Assembly (NCBI GenBank): GCA_002104905.1
Contig: MCFE01000011.1
Span: 124,001-188,000, forward strand
Source: Basidiobolus meristosporus CBS 931.73
Lineage: Eukaryota > Basidiobolomycota > Basidiobolomycetes > Basidiobolales > Basidiobolaceae
DNA length: 64,000 nt
Reading direction: 5' to 3'
Both the position numbers and the translations under genes were made by a program. The notes beneath the pieces were generated by a model. That model made no database searches and was not told where the DNA came from. It saw only the letters and a list, made by a program, of their open reading frames with translations. This document shows positions 47,924 through 59,824 of this stretch, one piece after another (within the stretch, counting starts at the first letter, position 1; each line of letters opens with the position of its first letter).

Positions 47924-48272
47924 TGTTGTAATTATCAAGTTGTCACCTAAATATTCATGATAACTTAGTCACATAGATCTTACTCTTTGATTAGCTTTCT
48001 GTCTTGATCAAATTTCTTGTTGGGATTTACTTAAAATATTTTCACCAAATTGTCAGGTACCCAGATTACAATCTTTCTCAAAGTTGTCCAAAAGCCCCCA
48101 AACTTTGCACACATATTCTTGGGACTTTTCTTAGCAAACTCTACATGTTTGTTTGCTCCATTTTATCAAAAGTATAAATACCATACTTTTGATCAATAAA
48201 TCTACAAGTGAATAACATGTAAATCCTCTAGTTCTCCACATCACTTCCAATACTCCTCAGAATATTGCAGCA
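47924..48272 (-). repeat. LTR-like unit, right arm of inverted pair II
   Basis: 349 bp in reverse orientation, from TGTTGTAATTATCAAG to TGCAGCA. It is strikingly similar to the right arm of pair I, with long identical runs such as GGGATTTACTTAAAATATTT and AAAGTTGTCCAAAAGCCCCC. The 378-bp spacer to the left arm does not resemble the spacer of pair I. Confidence 0.75.
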
Positions 48273-48807
48273 GAAATAAGGTATATACTCTTTTAAATGA
48301 GCTTTGTAGTTGATAAGAATTATGAATAAGGTTCGAGGCAGTGGCCAACTTCAATATTTCCACAATTTTAAAGAACCAGCTGGCAGCATATAAAGCCATT
48401 TAAAAGCTCGATATGCCTCAGCCTAAATGAAGATGTTCCATCTCAATAGATGAGTTATTAGGCACTGAACCAATTAATTGTATTTGGGGTAGAATCCAAT
48501 TTTGAGATTTCTGTTGGGAGAGATTATGATGTGACCCAGGGTAGGCAACAATACGGAAATATGCATTCGGAAATAAATACTGATATATATATTATGAAAC
48601 AGATATGGAGCCATTATGTTGCTTGTCACCATAAAGTGATAGAAAATAAACTGAAGCATTTTCAAAATATCAGGAAGGTTAGCGGTCCAATGCAACAGAT
48701 TTGAAGATTGTCAACACAATTCTATTAGAAAATGGCATATGATGAATGGAAGGTGATAGGCAATAGTTTCTAGGTTGAAATATGCTATAAATGCGATGTG
48801 TATATCC
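48273..48807. other. 3' flank of PGS1, no gene supported
   Basis: AT-rich, no coding signal recognised. Confidence 0.35.
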
Positions 48808-50640
48808 TTAAAGCATGGTTCTAATGGTTGAGGCGGCGATCTTGGTGACTGGATGAACCCGTCGCTCTGGCAACTCAAACGTACTCATATCTAGTTTGTA
48901 CGAGTAGCTTCGAAGATCCTCAATTTCCTAAAGCAAGATGTTATTCATCTGGTGAGTACGTCAAGTGAACTTAGTAACTATTACTTGATGTAACTCTTGC
49001 TGCAATTTAGAGTTGTTAGTGACTCCTATTACCTGTGACTCAAGGTCACGCTGAACAGAACGGTAACCGAAATTAGGCGATCCGATCGTAAAAACACTTG
49101 GGTGGGTGCCATTATTCAGGTAACACCACAAGCCTAAGTAATGCCAGATGAGCTGGGGGTATCCTGCTGTATTGCTGAGTTCGAAATTACCTTTAGCATG
49201 ATATGTCCATCCATTACGTTTGTACTCTTCGATTTCAATGAAGTCTTGTTTTCCGGTGGCCAGAGCTTTCTTGAAGAATTGATGAGTGAAGTACGTGTAG
49301 GCAGGGGGGATATATTTAGAAATCCCCTTGGAATTAAAGAATCCATTGGCCTAACAGAAACTCAGCAATTGTTCACCATTAATTCATTACAATGAGAACT
49401 GACCTCTGGAGATGCCGCTAAGAGCCTGAATTTTCCATTTGACTTCAGCACCTCATCGATGTACTCGCGCGTAAAATTAAAATACCCAGATGTGAGCTCT
49501 ATACGCGACTCTTCCTCAGCACCCAGAATTTTGAGAAGCTTCATCATAGTGCGCTCGTCCTGGTGAATGTTAAAAAGACCCATTTGCACAACGGGGAACA
49601 CAATGGTGTCATGGTTGATCGAGTTTGGGTTTTCTCTCAACCGATTTCTCAGCGGCAATGTCCGATTCAACCATTTGTCAAGAAAATCTTTAGTAGATCT
49701 GTGTGCAAAATTATGGAAATCTCGACTTTCATGAACCGGATCTGGCGACTTGGATATCAATGTATCATAGCCAGCTGTGGTGGGTACTAGCTGATACGAA
49801 TAATTTTGTACGACCTCCAGTAGTTGGGAGTAATATTCACTGAGTTCAGCGGCACTTTTGAAGTGAATGTAACGATCTTGGCGATTTGTGAAATAATCTC
49901 TGCTTAAGTTTGCTCTTCAGCCAACAAAAAATATTAGTTAATGCAAAACTATGCAAGGAGAGCCTAGTTCACTTACCCGCTCAAAATTACTTCATCATCG
50001 AAGATGTATGCTTTTAAATGCATCACTCCAATACCCTCGTTGAAGCGCGCAGGCAGTATCTTTTTCAGAAGCCCGTTCAATTTTGGCGTATGGTAAAGGC
50101 CTACTTCTACGCGTCCAGGGAATTCTTTGACAAGTGGTAATAACATGGTGGCTGAAGAAGCGCCGGTAGCTGATTCGCGTGTGCCACGCAAGCCATCTAG
50201 AACTAAACGAACTTTTAAGTCCTTGTTCTTCACAAGTGCTTGATGAAGTGTATGAATCTATTCGATTAAACGAGTTGAATAGGTGAGAGAAAACTCATTG
50301 TCTGCAAACAAAATACCAGCTCTGATTCCCCAGTTCCAATATATAAAGCACCCAATTCAACTCGGTGTTTGGCTCGGAGAATTCCATTCTAGAATATTGG
50401 CAAGAGACCAAACCAAAAAATCAATAACTATGCGAAACTGAAATGGAGATTTCAGACTCAGCCTACCTTTAACTCGTTGTAAAATGTTGTTGGGGTTTTA
50501 AGAATTTCAGTGTTTTCAGCATTGATCGGGATTGCCGGGGTTTGCGCGGCCAAAGGCGAGAATTTTTGGAAGCTCGAGTAAAAGCGGTTGGAGCCAATGC
50601 TCCAGCAAAGTATGCTGGGAGTCTTGAGTGTACGAAGCAT
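48808..50640 (-). CDS. PGS1: Phosphatidylglycerophosphate synthase (mitochondrial)
   Basis: Multi-exon gene. The first exons are 50640-50467, 50388-50317 and 50257-49977; further exons run through about 49905-49400, 49345-49180 and 49135-48808. The enzyme joins CDP-diacylglycerol and glycerol-3-phosphate, the first committed step to cardiolipin in mitochondria. It belongs to the phospholipase D superfamily. Seen: RAKHRVELGALYIGTGESEL; first HKD motif HLKAYIFDDEVILSGANLSR; DYFTNRQDRY; a TSGYFNF...L block; and a second catalytic His/Lys in GWTYHAKG followed by the SPNFGYRS segment. The N-terminus is Arg/Ser-rich without acidic residues for ~35 aa (a likely presequence). The C-terminus ends near HPVTKIAAS. 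The middle and last joins are approximate. Confidence 0.92.
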
Positions 50641-51593
50641 GGGCTTATTGATAAAGTGTATCTGGCCAAGGTTGTGCTTTGCTACTTGACTAGGCTATTT
50701 TCGGGAGCAGAAATTTTTCTACCAACTTTTAACTGTGAGTTATGACTGAATTTGATCAAAATCTGTTTAAGTACGAGATTAGATAACCAAAATAGATTCT
50801 CTAATCAAGATTGTTACTTCAGATAAACTATCTATTAATTGGTGCTGTAGATGACATCTCAAATCATAGAAACTTGGCCATAGTATGTATGCCCTCCCAG
50901 TGTGCACGAAGTTACGAGCAATACCTATCTGTTAAGATTAATTTACAAGCCCAGTGTAGGGACCTCTCAATGTTCAATAGAAATGACACGAAAATAAAAG
51001 CAGTCGTTACACTTGTTGGTCGTAATTAGGTATATTGTTGAAGTATTCTACCCTATTCACTCCATGTATACCAATACCAGCACAGCCATCAACCCAAAAT
51101 TACCAAACAAAGCTGCAGAATGTATGTGCTATATCGCTCCCGGTCGTTCCATCGCTGACAATGGACCTAAGCTGTCCAAGCTCAAATCAAAAATCTCGGT
51201 GCCAGTAGCCCTAACTTATCTTCAGTTGATTTAATTAAGATGATGCAACCAAGGTTACACCCCGCCCTCTATATTAAGGTTGAATTAGCGTTTAGCTATA
51301 CCAGTGTCATTTGAGGTTATGTCAATTTGAAGCAATTCAAGACTTTTATGATCCAATCAAGTGTCATGATGCTCGATTCTGTTTCCATATGCGATACATT
51401 TAATTATTTTTCTTCCAACTATCACTAGGGATCAAATCAGCCTTGTGAACTTTCTTATATGACGACATGAACATGGTGTTTATCTTGAACTGCAAAATCA
51501 ATTCATGGCAAACACTGCTGACTACATTCCCATATTTGGAACCATTACCGCATACTATTTTTCAGGATTAATGACGATACCTTGGTTGAGAAG
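50641..51593. other. Divergent intergenic region
   Basis: About 1 kb between PGS1 and the PAP2 phosphatase gene, so both promoters lie here. Short frames inside have no motif. Confidence 0.35.
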
Positions 51594-51600
51594 TATAAAA
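51594..51600 (+). promoter_or_regulatory. TATA box of PAP2 phosphatase gene
   Basis: TATAAAA, 45-51 bp upstream of the ATG at 51645. Confidence 0.5.
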
Positions 51601-51644
51601 CCGCAACTGTGATATAGGTTGACATCAACATTCGAACTAGCTCC

Positions 51645-52730
51645 ATGCCCCGTACTCATAGCCACGATTACCAAGAGCCTTTGCGGACTTCAATACGTCA
51701 ATTGACTTTTAAGCAGTATCTACGTAGGTACTGGTCCGACTGGGTACTACTGATATGCACTGCCGCTCTAGGGTTTGGTCTATACGTAGCGCCTCCAGCA
51801 CCTAACAGACTTTTCCCGGTCTATTACGATATCAAAAACAACATTGGCGAAACTCAGCAAACTCCTTCTGACTTACATATACTTGCTAATCCCGAGAATG
51901 CCTATCCCATCAAAAAGGAGATCATTCCCATGTGGTTGAGTGCTTTCCTATCATTTATATTCTCATTCCTGACCTTCATTATTGCACAATACTGGAAGCG
52001 CTCCTGGACTGACTTCCATTCAGCATTGATGGGGCTATTCTATTCCTTGGGTGGATCAGGACTATTCCAGGTGTTTTGTAAATGGCTAATAGGAGGATTT
52101 CGTCCACATTTCTTGGAGGTGTGCAAACCAGATCTAAGCAGGATCAGCCAACCAGGCCAAGGATATGATCACATATACTATGACCGTTCGGTGTGCACTG
52201 GGGATGAAAGGGAAATCAATGATTCACTGCAGAGCTTTCCGAGTGGACACTCCAACGCCGCATGGGCTGGCCTACTCTTCCTCTTTTTCTACCTGAATGC
52301 CAACTTAAAACTCTATTCACACCGTCGCACTCCTTACTGGAAACTCCTGGCAACCACATGGCCAATTCTTGCAGCGTCATTGATCTCACTTTCGAGGCTT
52401 TTGGACTATACGCATCATTGGTATGACATATTTGTTGGGATGCTTATTGGGTGTGCATACGCGATTTTAAGCTGGCGTATGCAATATGCGTCAATCTTCA
52501 ATTGGCGAATTAACCATATTCCTCTTGATGAGTACAACTCAGAGCTAAACCAGGATGGTCTTCCTTATCACCACAGACTTGGATTAAATGAAATCCATCA
52601 CTCAGACAGCTCGACACATCATCCAATGACGGAAAGTAGCTCGACGAATGGCTATCACAACTCTGGTCTGAGTCGGAACAATAATCCTCACACCACTATG
52701 AAACCGGAGACAATGCAAGAGCAAGTGTAG
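51645..52730 (+). CDS. PAP2-family lipid phosphatase (Dpp1/Lpp1-like)
   Basis: Intronless, 361 aa. Six hydrophobic segments are present, among them WVLLICTAALGFGLYVA and WLSAFLSFIFSFLTFIIAQYW. All three PAP2 catalytic motifs are intact: KWLIGGFRP (K-x6-R-P), SFPSGHS (P-S-G-H) and SRLLDYTHHWYD (S-R-x5-H-x3-D). The family removes phosphate from diacylglycerol pyrophosphate, phosphatidate and lysophosphatidate at vacuolar or Golgi membranes in a Mg-independent way. The C-terminal tail of ~85 aa is His/Ser/Asn-rich and probably disordered. The lumenal loop before PSGH contains two Cys. It is divergent to PGS1; whether shared lipid metabolism has meaning is unclear. Confidence 0.93.
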   Translation: MPRTHSHDYQEPLRTSIRQLTFKQYLRRYWSDWVLLICTAALGFGLYVAPPAPNRLFPVYYDIKNNIGETQQTPSDLHILANPENAYPIKKEIIPMWLSAFLSFIFSFLTFIIAQYWKRSWTDFHSALMGLFYSLGGSGLFQVFCKWLIGGFRPHFLEVCKPDLSRISQPGQGYDHIYYDRSVCTGDEREINDSLQSFPSGHSNAAWAGLLFLFFYLNANLKLYSHRRTPYWKLLATTWPILAASLISLSRLLDYTHHWYDIFVGMLIGCAYAILSWRMQYASIFNWRINHIPLDEYNSELNQDGLPYHHRLGLNEIHHSDSSTHHPMTESSSTNGYHNSGLSRNNNPHTTMKPETMQEQV

Positions 52731-53679
52731 CCACAATTGATCGATGTTTCTATAGTGCGTATGATAATTACTTCAACCATCAGTGCATGTGTCAATGCAC
52801 AGAACACCAAATACTTGTTTAAATCTTATGGCCCAAGCAACGTGTCAATACTGTTATAATTTCAGCTGCCTTATACCTCGAAAATAAATATGTAATGAAT
52901 ACATCATATTGAAATCTTTAACCTTGGCTGTACTAGTCCCCAATGTTAGTGTTGTACTGATTTTTGAAAGAAAGGTATCTTGGTAATAACATTACCCAAC
53001 AGAAATGTAAATAAGCAATATATTAATACCGTTGCAATTTCTAGTGATGCTACATCCATTTTCTGTCTAAAAGATTACCTGTTGCACCAAGAGTGGTATG
53101 TAATGAAGTGGTATCAAATATTCTGCATTACTTGATAGCCATAGCGTACTGGCTGGTGCCAGAATTCCTATTCCTGAATGTATTTGGTGTTCAATGTTCT
53201 AATTCATGAAGAGTCACAATACTGAAACCCTTTGATGATCATTTCCTGTGTAAAGGAATTGCCCCGAATACCTCAAGTAGTTGGCGAATGGATTGTTGTT
53301 GATGATAGAACCTTTCAAATGATGACAAATCTATTTTTATAAAGGGGCTTGATTTGCCCATATTTTAATTTATGTATCTGTCCCAACCAGGATTTCAATG
53401 ATTATTAAACTGAAAGCGCCATTTTCCCATAATACGAAGTTAACATTAAAAAGTACATCCTATGGTTTGGTCACTTCCACAGCAAATTAGTATCATGTCC
53501 ACATGTTAAGTTTACAGGTAGAAAGTATATTATATAAGTGTTTAAAAGGTTAAATGTTGCGGTTTCTGTACAAAGTAGAATAGCAAAAAATACAATAAAA
53601 GCGAAGACTTTGTATGAGGAATGTATATAGGTGGAATGAATATCTGCATGCGGAGCCTGAGGCAAATGGAGCGTCTAGA
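52731..53679. other. Convergent intergenic region
   Basis: About 950 bp AT-rich, with AATAAA-like signals near 52884. No gene supported. Confidence 0.35.
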
Positions 53680-54707
53680 TTAGTGGCATATTAGTGCTCT
53701 AGGCTGGTAAGCTGGTGGTGGTTCACACCACATTGCAACTGCATCATCATAACTAGGTAAAGCATTTGCAATTTCGCGTTGTTCCGCGGATTGAACAATA
53801 ACTGGTAATTCAAATTCGATATTGCCGCGCTTTCCGTGATTCTCCTGGAATTTCACTTTAATGTGGACGCAGTGTGTGACGGAAATAAACCCGGTTTGAC
53901 AGTGCAATTTCGCGTGATTTGGAATATCCAGGCACATGTTTTCCGTAGCAATATCAACTTGATCTGTTGGAAGTATGCGCGTCGAGTGTGACAATTTTAC
54001 AGTCTCGACTGAAGGTAAGCGCGTAATCGGATGTTTGTATACTATCGTCTCAACAAGACTGAGATACACCTTTTCTGCCCGTGCAGCATCATTGACCGCC
54101 AAGAAGTCCAACGTCATCTTCAACTGCTCACTGGGCAAGTAAACAGACTTGGCTAGTGATACACTATAGTGGACTGAACGACACCATGTACCCCTAGCGG
54201 AAGTCTTGAGACGAGCAGTTTCATATGAGCACACTCTTTGTAGCTTCAATTCCTGACTATGCTTGAGATTGGTGTGCGGGAACGGACGAATAACTACTGC
54301 GGAAATCATATATGAGATTTTGCCGTGAGGTAGATCAACGGACTCTGGTAGATCGCCGCTAAGAGGTAGGTTAAAGTCATAGCGGTGCTCCTGAGTACCA
54401 AGATGATGTAGAGAGTGTGGTGCTGAGTCCAAGAGTACAAGTTTATCACGTATGACCGTTTTTTCAGAACCGTATAAATCTAATGGAAATAATATTTAGT
54501 GAATAGCTACAGGAGGTTATGAATGAACTCCAACAAACCTTGGTTGTTGTCAATACTAAGTGTACCGTGGAGCTTCAGGAGTATTTGTTTGACTTTCGTT
54601 GCTTTCGAAGGGCGATATATCACAGTGCCAGAAACTACAGTGCCTGGCGAATCCTCAGGGGAGCCTCTCAAGACGATGTTGTCGTTATGTAAGTGAATAT
54701 TTAGCAT
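53680..54707 (-). CDS. Alpha-arrestin (ART-type) 2
   Basis: Two exons (54707-54539, 54479-53680) sum to 323 codons (322 aa). N domain: IVLRGSPEDSPGTVVSGTVI, then KVKQILLKLHG and YDFNLPLSGDLPESVDLPHG. C domain: SVSLAKSVYLPSEQLKMTLD and NHAKLHCQTGFISVTHCVHI. The tail has LPSYDDA and PPPAY (a PPxY motif). Gene structure (an intron shortly after the first 56 codons) and the C-terminal CQTGFI/CETGYI block match the other two arrestins in this window, showing common descent. The role is by family: adaptor between a membrane protein and a Nedd4-type ligase. An ATG at 54722 is an alternative start. Confidence 0.88.
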
Positions 54708-54850
54708 TATTATGGTGTGCAACTAGTGATGCGATTTATTAGAATGCAGCCAGATCTTTCGAAGCAGCGACGGGGGGCGCGAGAATGCAAATGATATATG
54801 AACAACGAAAGAGAATGTGAGAGTACTTGACTTTAGGAGCGTAAGCGGTT

Positions 54851-54857
54851 ATTTATA
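54851..54857 (-). promoter_or_regulatory. TATA box of alpha-arrestin 2
   Basis: TATAAAT on the minus strand, 144-150 bp upstream of the ATG at 54707. The distance is almost the same as in alpha-arrestin 1. Confidence 0.4.
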
Positions 54858-57800
54858 ACTTCGACAACCGCTAATTATTTGAATCGCGAGGTGTCTCTCG
54901 TGGAAGAAGTTTTGTCCGAGAGGTGCCAACGCCCCACCAATGGAACCAATCACCCATTCAGTGACATATTTAGGTTTTGGTTAAACGATATCCCGCTCCC
55001 ATAAGTGTATTTTGATGTTCAACCACAATTCCTAAAATAGCCTAGAGTTGGCGAACATAACGGGGTGACTTATTCTTACATTTTTGGCTGATCAAACATC
55101 ATCTATGAAGTTAGATTTAACAAGCATATAAACCAGTTTTGAGTGGAATTATGTTGATCAGAATTCGCGGATATATATCAGTGAGTGGCCATTCCCATAT
55201 ATAGTATATTCGCATTTGGATGAAGCTGTAAGGCATTGGATTGGTGCATCACGCTGAGGTATTCGTTGTACGTAAATAGGCTCTATGGTGATGGTTGAGT
55301 TTGATTATCGCAATCCGTCTAAATGAACATCCGAGCTATCGTTTCAACGCACAAGCAAAACACCTCAATAGTGTCGACACCGCTGTGCTTGACTATCAAT
55401 GTATTGAATGATAAGGCAGCAGCGATACAAATGATGAAACCCATCTCGTTATTCATTCCGCCCTATTTCTGAAACAGCTAGCACAGTTGCAAGTGTGGGA
55501 AAGCTGGGAGGTGAATCATCCCATCACACAATGTTACAGAAGTAACAACCGTTACAAGGCTGGATTAGATCGGAATTTTGAAGCATGCTTCAAACAGATG
55601 GCTAATGCTCAATAGTGGTGTCACGCTAATTGATCAGCTGAAGTACTCTCCAGGTTGGGATTTCACTGCATCTCCAAGCAGAGCTGGCATTTAATTCCAT
55701 GACACTTGAGCAGTGGTTGACACTACCAGCCCTACTTTAAGCCATGTGCACTAGGATTATTGATTACCCACACTGCACATATGGCGATGAGCTGATATGA
55801 GTAATGTACAGCTCAGTTTCCCATATTAGGCCTGGGTGAGGGGGATTCTCATTGGTCAATAAGAATCTCACAATGATGATCGCTCGGTCTAGACTGGGAG
55901 GTCCATCGGCATCCCGATCTGCCAAAATGAGTCTATTCCTTCAGAAACAGCCATATCCAGATATTTGTTCACCATATACGATGATTTCCGAAACACAGTA
56001 TAAATATATGTGGCGAATATATATGGGGAGAGAGCTTTCGCTGGTTAAATCACCAACATTAGAATTTGGATGGTGCTATGAATTGGGAACGCCATTTAAG
56101 CTCGGATATGTCGAGATCAGTTCGTAAAATGCTTGCAGCAACGGAGTATAGCGGAATTCGCGGAGTCTGAGACGATGTGGATTGCAAGTACACTGTGCAG
56201 TGATGATCCTATCTCCTTGCGGATTTCCATCTCCAGACTGGCTTCATTTGACACATTCCAATTGCAAATGTGGAATGGAGATAAAGGGATGAATATTGGC
56301 TCATACCCAAGGTCAAGCATCATCGCAGCACTGACCCGATCTTGTTGAAATAATTACGTTTCCTGCTGGGGTCATTTGAAACTGATTAGCTGGTTGGAAG
56401 CGCTTGTGCCAGTGTGAGATCCATACATAATCGGGTGTTTATTCAGCTGCTACAGAGAAGATAATCTCAAATCCAGATGCTAAAATTCTGTAGTACACTC
56501 CCAGCACAATCTTCAAGACAAACCAAGTTGGTTAGGTACAGACTGGTTCACAAGACTCAACAGAGCCTGATTTAGTTGCAGGACAATGATAAACATTCTT
56601 CCGAAAAATGATCCTGCATGTTATTTGGCGGATGGGATGTATGTGAAGCTGTGCATACCTCTTCTGCCAACACCATTTTAGTAGAGCACCAGCAACAAAT
56701 AGGTCAGTGTTCCGAGCTTGGCTCTAGAATAATGTGGCTGTATAGCCTTGAAATAGATATATTAATATATATGGCGGATTCATTCTTATCAGCTTGATAC
56801 ACTATATAAATTGTGCGTGGAGGTCATATGGTGAGTGGGAGCTTGGGACTAGATAGAATAGACTATTAGAGCACATGGAGTGGCAATATATGTATAGTGC
56901 CTTGCGAAAATTAGTAGTGCATCACGATAAGCAACCTTACATATCACCAATACATGTTTATAGGATAGACACATGGAACAATGATATTCCAATTCCTGAA
57001 GAATCCAGACGCAGGATAAAATGAGCACGATGTATACAATTATTGATATTGAATTACTATATTGAAGCTACATGTTGATGGCTATCTTCAAACGACGATT
57101 ACATTGATATGGTGCAGTCTTTGCCAAATACTGAAAGGATGCGGATATGCTTGTTCTTGAAACTCGATACCCTTCTGTCAACCAATTGAATGCATGCCAG
57201 ACGGACAAATATGTCTCCTTCAATGTCAATAATCAGCTGAGATTGCTTAATTGGGTAAATGGCCTCTAGGAATGGTGCCTTCTTACATCGTAGTACATTG
57301 TATGTCTATACCGAAATTTAAAAGTACCTCCAAACCTCTCGTGACTATGTACGTACTTAAAAATAATGCACTATGTCTCCCAAACAGTGTTCTATCAATA
57401 GCTTGTTGAAATTGCACTAGGAGATGAAAGATGTCGTGTTGAGGTTGAAGTAAACTTCGACGTCTTTGAACTGTTTGATATATACTTTTTAAAACTTACA
57501 TTTTGAGAATATCTCTATTATAATTGGGTCTGTGTATTTGAGGCGTACATGTGGAAATACATTGAAGCGGAATTTAATAGCTCCTTTAATCATTTAATTG
57601 GTGTGTGCATGTACTTTTATCAGAATCTTGTAAAAACCTAAACCGATGTGTTATGAGCGAGCGGCTCTTTGAAAGTCCGAACTACGTCCAATGGTAAAGT
57701 TGGTCCATAATTTAATAAAGTATGGAATATAATTGAAGATCCATCGAGTTACTAAGCTATTTATTATTCATTTATCATAATTCCATGTTTAGTCAGTTAG

Positions 57801-58216
57801 ATATGAAATCGAGCTGAATAATTAGTCTCATTTCATATAATGAGATATACTTCCGAAGTATGGGAATATAACAAGAGATATTTCAAACTTGCCCAGACTT
57901 CGCACACATCTTTTCAATAATATCCTATCAAAACCAATAACTAGAAAGTCTCGCTCCTTGTTTCCGATCTCAACTTAATAGCTACTCATGTCATATAATC
58001 AACACTCGTTGAGATTTAAGTAATGAAAGCTTACTAAATTCTTGGGACTCTACGTACTACTTAAGCAGCTAGGCCAATATAAAGTTTAATATCCTGGCTC
58101 GATAGAATCCCAAATATCAATTAATTTCTGAGAGTAGTGTTTAGATAAAAATAACCAAGTTGATGGTCTGAGAAAAGTATGCATTAGATGGTAGATTCAT
58201 CAAGTGGACACATTTT
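54858..58216. other. Long gene-poor region
   Basis: 3.4 kb with no supported gene. Frames at 55852-56127 and 56117-56348 overlap on opposite strands without motifs. Increasingly AT-rich towards the right. Confidence 0.35.
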
Positions 58217-58534
58217 TGTTGTAAGAGTCTTGTAGACATCGGAGGTGATTGAAGAACAAGAGACTTACCAAATGCAATAGTAGTATTTACAATTATACTT
58301 GGTCCTGGTAAAATAAATGCATATGATAGATCTGGAAACATCTAAGAGCATTGGTGTAAAGTTTGGGGCCATTGGTCAACTTTGAGATTATTGATGTTCT
58401 GGGTACATGATAGCTTAGTAAAATATTCAAACTACATCCTGACAAAATTTGAGTAAGATATTCCGCCATTCATAGAGTATTATATAAGTGACCAGGATAA
58501 TGAGATACTTAGTTCTAGTACAAAGTTTATAACA
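58217..58534 (+). repeat. LTR-like unit, degenerate copy
   Basis: Starts TGTTGTAAGAGTCTTG and follows the landmarks of the unit at 47197 (GTGATTG, TATTTACAATTATACTTGG, GTAAAGTTTGGGGCC, TTCTGGGTAC). Small deletions shorten it to about 318 bp; it ends near TTATAACAC. Confidence 0.65.
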
Positions 58535-58655
58535 CTCCCACTCAGCTATATTCATATATAAATCAACTAAGACCAATTGTGATGCAAGATACTCAATTAT
58601 GTATCCAGCTAACCTTATGAGCAACAGATTGGTTCTGTGAGTGGATCCATTCTAG

Positions 58656-59000
58656 TGTTGTAAGAGTTTTGGAGATATTGGAAGTGATTAGGAGAACAAG
58701 TAGATTAGGTGGTTTTCAATTAATGATTTATTGAATATAAAAGTATTATTTATACTTTTACATGGTCTAGTCAAAACAAGCATACTGAATATGCTTCAGA
58801 AGGTCCCAAGAGCACGTGTTTAGGGTTTGGGGCTGTTTAGGCAGCTTTGAGAGTTTTCACATTCTGGGTACCTGATGTTTTGGTGAAAATATTCCAAGTA
58901 AATCCCAACAAGGAATTTGCTCAGAATTATCTAAGAATTGTAGGTAATGATCTAGGTGACTAAGGTGAATATTTATGTGCAATTACAAATTTTTGCAGCA
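58656..59000 (+). repeat. LTR-like unit, solo copy
   Basis: 345 bp from TGTTGTAAGAGTTTTGG to TTTTTGCAGCA, in the same orientation as the copy 120 bp upstream. It is close to the unit at 47197. No inverted partner was found. Confidence 0.7.
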
Positions 59001-59219
59001 TTCAGCAGGCTTATGATGGCCTTTTGACAGCCTTATGGTGGCCAGCTGCTTTTGTTGTATAATACCACCAAACCCATTTACCCAAGGTTTTATGCTATTG
59101 ATGCCTGTTTATCAGTGTCAACATTAATGCATGTTGTAAGATTTGTGATTACACTTAAATAGTTGCTTAAGTTAATCCCTAAACCAGCTCACTGTACAAT
59201 ACTTCCAGTTCTCCACATC

Positions 59220-59350
59220 CTCTATGAAAAATCTCATACTTGGAATTCACCTGATAATCTGCCGGTAATTTTCTGCTATTCTGCTCCTATTTAACCCAGT
59301 GTCCTTCTAGAAAATATGTCTGCTTGTCTGCCAAATAGCTAGCACCTGAG
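59220..59350. repeat. Dispersed repeat, copy 2
   Basis: Matches 46840-47065 in the CTTGGAATTCACCTGATAAT and ATGTCTGCTTGTCTGCCAAA blocks, the latter followed by TAGCTAG. Confidence 0.5.
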
Positions 59351-59824
59351 ATATTAAGAGTTGTAAGTTAAGAGAAACTTGGAATTCAGCTGATATTTTG
59401 AAGGTATTGTGCTGGGCTTTAGTTTATTTTTTTTCTTAGGGATATTGATCATTTGCAGTAGGTTTGTGTTAGGCTATAAGATCGCGCCCATCACATGAAG
59501 TACATGCACCGAATAGTATCATCTGATGCTTTGGAGGGAGCGAATAATTTACCATACTCCTACTTGGTACAATCAAGGAGCTTACACTTTATTCCTATAT
59601 ATGTTCAACTCCCATCAGTATTTGCTGTCGCGCGATGTTACATTGATATCGAATGTTGAGGGTGGATAATTTATTTGAACCAGATGTACCTTCACTACCT
59701 AAAATCCAAAATTTATATACATAGGTAGCAGTGAAATATATACAGGTAACACGGGTGTGTTGTGCTGAAGAGCTTGGTTATACCAACCTCCATAACAAGC
59801 AGGAGATTTGCCAATTACGATTTC
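59351..59824. other. 3' flank of alpha-arrestin 3
   Basis: AT-rich spacer. The frame 59731-59946 overlaps the arrestin 3' end and is not a gene. Confidence 0.35.

Noticed and set aside
54858-58216. Short frames on both strands suggesting further genes
   Set aside because: Overlapping, motif-free and without splice continuity.
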